Positions 57,901-64,000 of a stretch of 64,000 nucleotides of DNA are shown piece by piece. Below the pieces are notes generated by a model. It made no database searches and was not told the origin of the DNA. It was given only the letters and a program-made list of their open reading frames with translations. The stretch comes from Stutzerimonas degradans. Lineage in GTDB: Bacteria > Pseudomonadota > Gammaproteobacteria > Pseudomonadales > Pseudomonadaceae. Each line of letters begins with the position of its first letter. Within the stretch, counting starts at the first letter, position 1. The stretch is taken from assembly GCF_024448505.1 (NCBI RefSeq), contig NZ_JAMOHV010000006.1, positions 62,001 through 126,000 of the forward strand, written 5' to 3'. The translations under genes and the position numbers were made by a program.

Positions 57901-57929
57901 TAGGCAATCCGCCGGGTGCTGGGTATACT
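57901..57929 (+). promoter_or_regulatory. Predicted promoter of lppL-lysA-dapF
   Basis: TAGGCA (4/6), 17 bp spacer, TATACT (5/6), 33 bp before the lppL ATG. Sequence prediction only. Confidence 0.45.
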
Positions 57930-57961
57930 CCGGCCATTCGATTTTTCAAGGATTGTCCCCC

Positions 57962-58102
57962 ATGAAGCGTCTGCTGCTTCCCCTTGTCGCGCTCGCCGTT
58001 CTCGCCTCCGTTCTCGGCGGCTGCGGCCAGAAAGGCCCGTTGTATCTGCCGGACGACGAGGCCACCGCCAAAGAACGTTCCAAAGACCGTTTCGAACTCT
58101 AA
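57962..58102 (+). CDS. lppL: Small lipoprotein LppL / LptM
   Basis: 46-residue lipoprotein with signal peptide [20 protein letters not shown] and lipobox Cys21 (LGGC), then GQKGPLYLP, the signature of the LptM (YifL) family that assists LptD maturation in E. coli. Short enough to be missed by gene callers. First gene of the lysA operon, 12 bp before lysA. Confidence 0.9.
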   Translation: MKRLLLPLVALAVLASVLGGCGQKGPLYLPDDEATAKERSKDRFEL

Positions 58103-58114
58103 AGGAGGCTGATC

Positions 58115-59362
58115 ATGGAGGCCTTCTCGTACCGCGACGGTCAACTCTTCGCGGAGGGCGTGGCGCTGTCCGCGCTCGCGCAGCGCTTCGGCACACCGAC
58201 CTACGTCTATTCCCGCGCGCACATCGAAGCCCAGTACCGGGCCTATGCCGATGCGCTGGATGGCATGCCGCATCTGGTCTGCTTCGCCGTCAAAGCCAAT
58301 TCGAACCTGGGCGTACTGAACGTACTGGCGCGCCTGGGCGCGGGCTTCGACATCGTTTCGCGCGGTGAACTGGAGCGCGTGCTGGCCGCTGGCGGCCAGC
58401 CGGACCGTATCGTCTTCTCCGGCGTCGGCAAGACTCGCGACGACATGCGCCGCGCGCTGGAAGTCGGCGTGCACTGCTTCAACGTCGAATCCACCGACGA
58501 GCTGGAGCGCCTGCAGCAGGTCGCCGCCGAGCTGGACGTCAAGGCGCCGGTGTCGCTGCGGGTCAACCCGGACGTCGACGCCGGCACCCATCCGTACATT
58601 TCCACCGGGCTGAAAGAGAACAAGTTCGGCATTGCCATTGCCGATGCCGAAGCGGTCTATGCCCGCGCCGCCGAGCTGCCGAATCTGCAAGTGGTCGGTG
58701 TCGATTGCCATATCGGTTCGCAGCTGACCAGCCTGCCGCCGTTCCTCGACGCGCTGGACCGCCTGCTGGGGCTTATCGACCGCCTGGCCGCGCGCGGCAT
58801 CCACATCCGTCACCTGGACCTGGGCGGCGGCCTCGGCGTGCGCTACCGCGACGAGCAGCCACCGTTGGCCGGCGACTACATCCAGGCCGTGCGCCAGCGC
58901 ATCGAAGGCCGCGGACTGGCACTGGTATTCGAACCGGGTCGCTCGATCGTCGCCAACGCCGGCGTACTGCTGACCCGCGTGGAATATCTCAAGCACACCG
59001 CGCACAAGGATTTCGCCATCGTCGACGCGGCGATGAACGACCTGATCCGCCCGGCGCTGTACCAGGCCTGGATGAACGTCGTCGCGGTGCAGCCGCGCGA
59101 AGGCGAAGGCCGCCGCTACGACATCGTCGGGCCGATCTGCGAGACCGGTGACTTCCTCGCCAAGGACCGCACCCTGGAGCTGGCCGAGGGCGACCTGCTG
59201 GCTGTCTGCTCGGCCGGCGCCTACGGTTTCGTCATGAGTTCCAACTACAACACCCGCGGCCGCGCCGCCGAGGTGCTGGTGGATGGCGACGAGGCCTTCG
59301 AAGTACGCCGTCGCGAAAGCGTGCAGGAACTCTACGCCGGCGAAAGCCTGCTGCCCCGTTGA
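58115..59362 (+). CDS. lysA: Diaminopimelate decarboxylase
   Basis: PLP enzyme that makes lysine from meso-diaminopimelate. 415 residues. PLP lysine K60 in [19 protein letters not shown] and EPGRSIV are the PLP phosphate and substrate motifs; CETGDFL near the C terminus supplies the catalytic cysteine. Sits between lppL and dapF, giving DAP handling in one operon. Confidence 0.98.
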   Translation: MEAFSYRDGQLFAEGVALSALAQRFGTPTYVYSRAHIEAQYRAYADALDGMPHLVCFAVKANSNLGVLNVLARLGAGFDIVSRGELERVLAAGGQPDRIVFSGVGKTRDDMRRALEVGVHCFNVESTDELERLQQVAAELDVKAPVSLRVNPDVDAGTHPYISTGLKENKFGIAIADAEAVYARAAELPNLQVVGVDCHIGSQLTSLPPFLDALDRLLGLIDRLAARGIHIRHLDLGGGLGVRYRDEQPPLAGDYIQAVRQRIEGRGLALVFEPGRSIVANAGVLLTRVEYLKHTAHKDFAIVDAAMNDLIRPALYQAWMNVVAVQPREGEGRRYDIVGPICETGDFLAKDRTLELAEGDLLAVCSAGAYGFVMSSNYNTRGRAAEVLVDGDEAFEVRRRESVQELYAGESLLPR

Positions 59363-59372
59363 GGCCAACCCG

Positions 59373-60203
59373 ATGCTTTTGCGCTTTACCAAGATGCACG
59401 GGCTGGGCAACGACTTCATGGTCATCGACCTGATCAGCCAGCACGCGCACATCCAGCCCAAGCACGCCAAGCAGTGGGGCGACCGCCACACCGGCATCGG
59501 CTTCGATCAGCTGCTGATCGTCGAGCCGCCGCAGAATCCGGACGTCGACTTCCGCTACCGCATCTTCAATGCCGACGGTTCGGAAGTGGAACAATGCGGT
59601 AACGGCGCGCGCTGCTTCGCCCGCTTCGTGGTCGACAAGCGCCTGACCGTCAAACGCAAGATCAAGGTCGAAACCAAGGGCGGCATCATCGAACTGGACA
59701 TCCGCCCCGACGGGCAGATTCGCGTCGACATGGGGCCGCCCCGCCTGAAGCCGGCGGACATCCCCTTCCAGGCCGACGCCGAGGCACTGAGCTATCCATT
59801 GGATGTTGCCGGCCGCCGCGTCGAGCTCGCCGCCGTGTCGATGGGCAATCCCCATGCAGTGCTGCGCGTCGACAGCGTCGACACTGCGCCGGTGCACGAA
59901 CTGGGACCGCAGATCGAACACCACCCGCGCTTCCCGCAGCGGGTCAACGTCGGCTTCCTGCAGGTGGTCGACCGTGGCCATGCGCGCCTGCGCGTGTGGG
60001 AACGCGGAGCCGGCGAGACTCAGGCCTGCGGCACCGGCGCCTGTGCCGCGGCAGTCGCGGCGATCCGCCAGGGCTGGATGGATTCGCCGGTGCAGATCGA
60101 CCTCCCCGGCGGCCGTCTGTCCATTGAATGGGCAGGTCCGGGCCAGCCGGTTATGATGACCGGCCCCACCGTTCGCGTTTTCGAAGGACAGGTTCGCCTA
60201 TGA
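59373..60203 (+). CDS. dapF: Diaminopimelate epimerase
   Basis: Interconverts LL- and meso-diaminopimelate for cell wall and lysine. 276 residues with the catalytic pair C75 (CGNGARC) and C219 (ACGTGAC). Start at [15 protein letters not shown]; upstream frame belongs to lysA. Stop overlaps the DUF484 start (ATGA). Confidence 0.98.
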   Translation: MLLRFTKMHGLGNDFMVIDLISQHAHIQPKHAKQWGDRHTGIGFDQLLIVEPPQNPDVDFRYRIFNADGSEVEQCGNGARCFARFVVDKRLTVKRKIKVETKGGIIELDIRPDGQIRVDMGPPRLKPADIPFQADAEALSYPLDVAGRRVELAAVSMGNPHAVLRVDSVDTAPVHELGPQIEHHPRFPQRVNVGFLQVVDRGHARLRVWERGAGETQACGTGACAAAVAAIRQGWMDSPVQIDLPGGRLSIEWAGPGQPVMMTGPTVRVFEGQVRL

Positions 60204-60895
60204 CCGAGCAGACCCCGGCCACCGCGCCGCTGCCCGACGCCGAAGCCGTCGCCGCCTACCTGCGTGCTCATCCGGAATTCTTTGTCGATCACGACGAGTT
60301 GCTCACCGAACTGCGCCTGCCACACCAGCCCGGCGCGGCCGTGTCGCTGGTCGAGCGCCAGGTCAAGCTGCTGCGCGAGCGCAACATCGAGATGCGCCAC
60401 CGGCTGTCGCAACTGATGGATGTCGCCCGCGACAACGACCGGCTGTTCGACAAGACCCGCCGACTGGTGCTCGACCTGCTCGACGCCAGCAGCCTGGAAG
60501 AGGTGGTCAGTGCGGTCGAGGACAGCCTGCGCCATGAATTCCAGGTGCCCTACGTCAGCCTGATCCTGTTCAGCGATGCCGTGCTGCCGGTGGGGCGCAG
60601 CGTCAGCCCGGCCGAAGCCCAGCAGAGCATCGGCGGCCTGCTCGCCGGCGGCAAGACCATCTGCGGTGCGCTGCGCGCCCACGAACTGGCCTTCCTGTTC
60701 GGCGAGGAGCACAGCGCCAGTGTCGGCTCGGCGGCGGTAGTCATGCTCGATCAGCAACTCGGCGCGCTGGCGATCGGCAGTCCCGATCCGCAGCACTACA
60801 AGAGTTCGCTCGGCACGCTGTTCCTCGGTTACATCGCCGAGGTGCTGGCGCGAGTGTTGCCGCGCTTCGCCGTGCCGCTGCGTTCGGTGCGCTGA
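60200..60895 (+). CDS. DUF484 family protein (GAF-like)
   Basis: 231 residues. N-terminal [27 protein letters not shown] is the DUF484 signature, then a helix and a GAF-like domain. Usually next to xerC and dapF, but function is unknown. Translational coupling to dapF is likely through the four-base overlap. Confidence 0.88.
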   Translation: MTEQTPATAPLPDAEAVAAYLRAHPEFFVDHDELLTELRLPHQPGAAVSLVERQVKLLRERNIEMRHRLSQLMDVARDNDRLFDKTRRLVLDLLDASSLEEVVSAVEDSLRHEFQVPYVSLILFSDAVLPVGRSVSPAEAQQSIGGLLAGGKTICGALRAHELAFLFGEEHSASVGSAAVVMLDQQLGALAIGSPDPQHYKSSLGTLFLGYIAEVLARVLPRFAVPLRSVR

Positions 60896-60958
60896 GCCTC
60901 CGGCATTTCGCGGCAGGCTGTCCGGTCGGCGCAGTGTCCGCCATCGTTGGGAGGCCCC

Positions 60959-61858
60959 GTGCAAACCGATCTCGATCGCTATTTGCAGCACCTGCACAGC
61001 GAGCGACAGATGTCGCCGCATACCCTGGACGGCTACCGCCGCGATCTGGCCAGAGTGCTCGCCTTCTGCGAGCGCCAGTCGGTGCAGCAGTGGGCGGCGC
61101 TGCGCGGCCAGCAGGTGCGCCAGCTGATTGCCGAACTGCATCGCCAGGGACTGTCCAGCCGCAGCCTGGCGCGTCTGCTGTCGTCGCTGCGCGGATTGTA
61201 TCGCTACCTCAATCAGGAAGGGCTCTGCGCGCATGATCCGGCCAGCGGCGTCAGCGCGCCCAAGGGCGAGAAGCGCCTGCCGCGGTTGCTCGACACCGAC
61301 CGCGCGATGCAGCTGCTCGACGGCGCCGTCGAGGATGACTTCCTCGCCCGTCGCGACCAGGCCATGCTCGAGCTGTTCTATTCCTCCGGGCTGCGCTTGT
61401 CCGAGCTGGTCGGTCTGAATCTCGACCAGCTCGACCTGGCCGCCGGGCTGGTGCGAGTCATCGGCAAAGGCAACAAGGAGCGCGAGCTGCCGGTCGGACG
61501 TCAGGCGCGCGAGGCGCTGCGCGCCTGGCTGCCGCTGCGCGCGCTGGCCAATCCGGCCGACGGCGCGGTGTTCATCGGCCAGCAGGGCCGCCGCCTCGGC
61601 CAGCGCGCGGTGCACAAGCGGGTGCAGGCCGCCGGCGCCCGCGAGCTGGGCCAGCACCTGCATCCGCACATGCTCCGCCACAGCTTCGCCAGCCATCTGC
61701 TGGAGTCGTCACAGGACCTGCGCTCGGTGCAGGAACTGCTCGGCCACGCCGATATCGGCACCACGCAGATCTACACCCACCTGGACTTCCAGCACTTGGC
61801 CAAGGTCTACGATCAGGCGCATCCACGGGCCAGACGCAAGCAGGACAGTGAATCTTGA
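60959..61858 (+). CDS. xerC: Tyrosine recombinase XerC
   Basis: Resolves chromosome dimers at dif with XerD. 299 residues from a GTG start with GGGAGG four bases upstream. Catalytic residues are R146, K170, H237, R240, H263 and Y272. The same gene is called sss in fluorescent pseudomonads. A chromosomal housekeeping gene in the dapF operon, not an integrase of a mobile element. Confidence 0.96.
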   Translation: MQTDLDRYLQHLHSERQMSPHTLDGYRRDLARVLAFCERQSVQQWAALRGQQVRQLIAELHRQGLSSRSLARLLSSLRGLYRYLNQEGLCAHDPASGVSAPKGEKRLPRLLDTDRAMQLLDGAVEDDFLARRDQAMLELFYSSGLRLSELVGLNLDQLDLAAGLVRVIGKGNKERELPVGRQAREALRAWLPLRALANPADGAVFIGQQGRRLGQRAVHKRVQAAGARELGQHLHPHMLRHSFASHLLESSQDLRSVQELLGHADIGTTQIYTHLDFQHLAKVYDQAHPRARRKQDSES

Positions 61859-62553
61859 ACCTTCGCCTGATCACCTTCGACCTCGACGACACCCTCTGGC
61901 AGGCCAAGCCAATCATCCAGGGCGCGGAGCGGGCGCTGCGCGACTGGCTGACGGCCAACGCGCCGCTGCTCGGCGATTTTCCCATCGAGGCGCTGGGCGC
62001 GATCCGCCGCATGCTGATCGAGCGCGAACCCGCGCTGCGCCACCGCATCAGCGAGCTGCGCCGGCGGATTCTGTTCCATGCGCTGACGGACGCGGGCTAT
62101 GACCAGACGCAGGCGCAGCAGCTCACCGACGCGGGCTTCCGGGTGTTTCTCGACGCCCGCCATGCGATCGAACTGGCGCCGGAGGTACTGCCAACGCTGG
62201 AATGGCTGGCCAATCACTACATCCTCGGCGTGCTCACCAACGGCAATGCCGACGTGCGACGGCTGGGGCTGGCCGACTACTTCCAGTTCGCCCTGTGCGC
62301 CGAGGACCTGGGCATCGGCAAGCCCGACCCGCGGCCGTTCCGCGAGGCGTTACGGCTGGCCGGTGTGAGCGCGGCGCAAGCCGTGCACATCGGCGACCAC
62401 CACGAGGACGACATCTTCGGTGCCCAGCAGGCCGGTTTCCGTGCCATCTGGTACAACCCGCAGCGCCTGCCGTGGCAACAGGCACGCCGCCCCGAGGCCG
62501 AAATCCACAGCCTCACGGAGCTGCCCGGCGTGCTGCGGCACTGGTCGCAGTGA
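61855..62553 (+). CDS. HAD superfamily hydrolase (YjjG/HAD-IA)
   Basis: 232 residues. HAD motifs: DLDDT (D9, D11), LTNGN (motif II), GKPDPRPF with the lysine of motif III, and [11 protein letters not shown] (motif IV). Substrate not deducible; small phosphate esters are usual. The start is TTG, overlapping the xerC stop (TTGA). There is no ATG that preserves the N-terminal strand. Confidence 0.88.
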   Translation: MNLRLITFDLDDTLWQAKPIIQGAERALRDWLTANAPLLGDFPIEALGAIRRMLIEREPALRHRISELRRRILFHALTDAGYDQTQAQQLTDAGFRVFLDARHAIELAPEVLPTLEWLANHYILGVLTNGNADVRRLGLADYFQFALCAEDLGIGKPDPRPFREALRLAGVSAAQAVHIGDHHEDDIFGAQQAGFRAIWYNPQRLPWQQARRPEAEIHSLTELPGVLRHWSQ

Positions 62554-62575
62554 CGCGCTGGGGCCGCTGAAACGA

Positions 62576-62601
62576 AAGAGCCCGCACGATGGCGGGCTCT
62601 T
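62576..62601. terminator. Bidirectional terminator between the HAD gene and sutA
   Basis: 10 bp stem (aagagcccgc / gcgggctctt), 6 nt loop; usable by both convergent genes. Confidence 0.85.
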
Positions 62602-62617
62602 CGCTTGGCGCGCGGAC

Positions 62618-62953
62618 TCAGATGGGCCGGCTGCCGTACTTGCTGTCGGGCTTCTTGGGCGGATCGGCCACCACGTTCGGCTCGACTTCCTGCACCTTGC
62701 CGCCACGCGCGAGGAATTCTTCCATCGCCCGGGCCAGCGCATCGCGCTCCTTCTGCTTGGCTTCCAGGCTGGGCAGCTCATCCGGCTCGGCGGCCTTGGC
62801 CTTGGCCTTCTTCGGCGTCGGCGTGGCGCGCTCGCTGTCGGTGCCCTCGTCGTCCAGAGCCTCGTCGCCGTCGTCGGCCGCGCTCAGCTCTTCCTCCCCG
62901 TCTTCCTCGTCAGTCACGTCCAGATCGTCTTGTTCGAGTTCTTCGTCGCTCAT
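62618..62953 (-). CDS. sutA: SutA-like RNA polymerase-associated acidic protein
   Basis: 111 residues. N-terminal about 60 residues are strongly acidic and disordered (DVTDEEDGEEELSAADDG). A helix (EAKQKERDALARAMEEFLAR) and conserved tail VADPPKKPDSKYGSRPI follow, as remembered for P. aeruginosa SutA (survival under transitions), which binds RNA polymerase and boosts expression in slow growth. Start at MSDEELEQDD with GAGG upstream; a longer start adds four residues. Confidence 0.75.
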   Translation of the reverse strand: MSDEELEQDDLDVTDEEDGEEELSAADDGDEALDDEGTDSERATPTPKKAKAKAAEPDELPSLEAKQKERDALARAMEEFLARGGKVQEVEPNVVADPPKKPDSKYGSRPI

Positions 62954-63027
62954 GTTCAACCTCATGGCTCGCCAAAGCGGTAGTTATAGCCCAGCGATGC
63001 ACAACCTCTGGCATCGCCAAAAAAAAT

Positions 63028-63453
63028 TCAACTCTGCATGCCATGCAGGGTCGCCAGCAGTTGCCTGGCGCCGCCCTGCTCGCGGTGCTCGCCGAGATAG
63101 ATACCCTGCCAGGTGCCGAGCGCCAGGCGCCCGGCGGTAACCGGAACGCTCAACTGGCAGCCCAGCAGGCTGGCCTTGAAGTGCGCCGGCAGATCGTCCG
63201 GCCCCTCGTAATCGTGTTCGTAGCCCTGCTCGCCCTGCGGTGCCAGGCGATCGAAGAAACGCTCGAAATCGCGTCGGACCGCGCCATCGGCGTTCTCGTT
63301 GACGGTCAGCGACGCCGAGGTATGCCGCAGCCACAGGTGTAACAGACCGACCTCGCAGCGCCGCAGTTCCGGCAACGCGGCCTGCAGCTCGTCGGTGATC
63401 AGATGAAATCCGCGCGGACGCGGGCGCAGCGTGATCAGGGTCTGTTGCCACAT
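63028..63453 (-). CDS. yjbQ: Secondary thiamine-phosphate synthase / UPF0047 (YjbQ)
   Basis: 141 residues. [13 protein letters not shown] and the C-terminal [16 protein letters not shown] motif identify the YjbQ family, which can replace thiamine-phosphate synthase weakly in vivo; true role unclear. Between sutA and amtB on the same strand. Confidence 0.93.
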   Translation of the reverse strand: MWQQTLITLRPRPRGFHLITDELQAALPELRRCEVGLLHLWLRHTSASLTVNENADGAVRRDFERFFDRLAPQGEQGYEHDYEGPDDLPAHFKASLLGCQLSVPVTAGRLALGTWQGIYLGEHREQGGARQLLATLHGMQS

Positions 63454-63504
63454 GCTGGAAACCCGGCTCGGAGGCGAATCGGGCGCATTCTAGCGCGGTC
63501 GCGG

Positions 63505-63534
63505 AAAAAGCAAAGGGCGCCAAAAGGCGCCCTT
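63505..63534 (-). terminator. amtB terminator
   Basis: 9 bp stem (aagggcgcc / ggcgccctt), AAAA loop, and on the minus strand T's follow; 45 bp past the amtB stop. Confidence 0.85.
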
Positions 63535-63579
63535 GCCAACCGCTGCGTGATGGTTGCGCGATCGCCGCGCGGGATGTCG

Positions 63580-64000
63580 CTAGAGGTTGTAGCCGCGTTC
63601 GTTGTGCAGGCTGAGGTCCAGGCCCACGGTTTCCTCTTCGTCGTTCACCCGCAGGCCCATCACCGCGTCGATCACCTTGAGGATCACGAAGGTGACGATG
63701 GCGGTGTAGACCACGGTGAACAGCACGCCCTTGAACTGGATCCACACCTGCAGCGCGATGTTCTCCACCTCGCCGAAGCCACCGAGCGCCGGCGCCGCAA
63801 ACACGCCGGTGAGCAGCGCGCCGACGATACCGCCGACGCCGTGCACGCCGAAGGCGTCCAGCGAGTCGTCGTAGCCGAGCTTGCGCTTGAGGCTGGTGGC
63901 GCAGAAGAAGCAGATCACGCCCGAGGCCAGACCGATGATCAATGCGCCCATCGGACCAACGGTGCCCGCCGCCGGGGTGATGGCGACCAGACCGGCCACC
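63580..64000 (-). CDS. amtB: Ammonium transporter, C-terminal part (cut by window edge)
   Basis: Inner-membrane ammonium channel. Only the last 140 or so residues are in the window: AGLVAITPAAGTV, the FGVHGVGGIVGALLTGVFA block containing a conserved pore histidine, and the cytoplasmic C-terminal tail. The start and the usual glnK partner lie outside. Together with gltBD it points to nitrogen assimilation. Confidence 0.95.
   Translation of the reverse strand, partial: VAGLVAITPAAGTVGPMGALIIGLASGVICFFCATSLKRKLGYDDSLDAFGVHGVGGIVGALLTGVFAAPALGGFGEVENIALQVWIQFKGVLFTVVYTAIVTFVILKVIDAVMGLRVNDEEETVGLDLSLHNERGYNL

Noticed and set aside
60959..61858. Tyrosine recombinase as sign of a mobile element
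   Set aside because: It is XerC within the conserved dapF-DUF484-xerC operon, with no attachment site or cargo.

Overview
The window looks like a core-chromosome segment from a high-GC gammaproteobacterium of the Pseudomonas/Stutzerimonas group, most likely P. stutzeri-like. The evidence is gene content and order (gltBD-damX-aroBK-pilQPONM-ponA; ubiD-rho-trxA-ppx/ppk-hemB; algP-algQ; algZR-hemCDXY; cyaA; lppL-lysA-dapF-xerC), protein lengths matching Pseudomonas homologues, alginate-type regulators, and an NnrS-family protein typical of denitrifiers. I saw no IS element, prophage, CRISPR array, tRNA or rRNA. No gap between genes exceeds about 300 bp; the longest are 34876-35168 and 42692-42982.

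Left block (1-25.4 kb). It holds the 3' part of hemE, the glutamate synthase genes gltBD, the cell-division protein damX with aroB and aroK, the type IV pilus assembly operon pilMNOPQ, divergent ponA (PBP1a), malic enzyme maeB, a secreted nuclease, rpmE, then priA, argS and an FtsN-like SPOR gene on the other strand. From memory of P. aeruginosa PAO1 this is the PA5034-PA5052 order.

Right block (25.4-64 kb). It begins with a convergent ferredoxin-reductase-like gene and ubiD, rho, trxA, ppx and ppk (convergent), hemB, elbB, a hotdog thioesterase, yaiI, a LysE/RhtB exporter, TerC, a short MscS-like protein, the ABC-F protein YheS, algP, algQ, dsbB, the hemY-hemX-hemD-hemC and algR-algZ string, argH, NnrS and two unrecognised proteins, cyaA, rnk, cyaY, lppL-lysA-dapF-DUF484-xerC-HAD, sutA, yjbQ and the 3' part of amtB. 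This resembles PAO1 PA5236-PA5287, so the two blocks are joined at about 25.40-25.46 kb, a rearrangement relative to PAO1.

Functional themes are tetrapyrrole synthesis (hemE, B, C, D, X, Y), nitrogen assimilation (gltBD, amtB), envelope and division (ponA, DamX, FtsN-like), type IV pili and their AlgZ/AlgR control, polyphosphate turnover, and DAP/lysine synthesis. I did not find a convincing undescribed system. The least explained parts are two small genes at 52.5-53.6 kb, a terminator hairpin embedded in the start of the nuclease gene, and the block junction.
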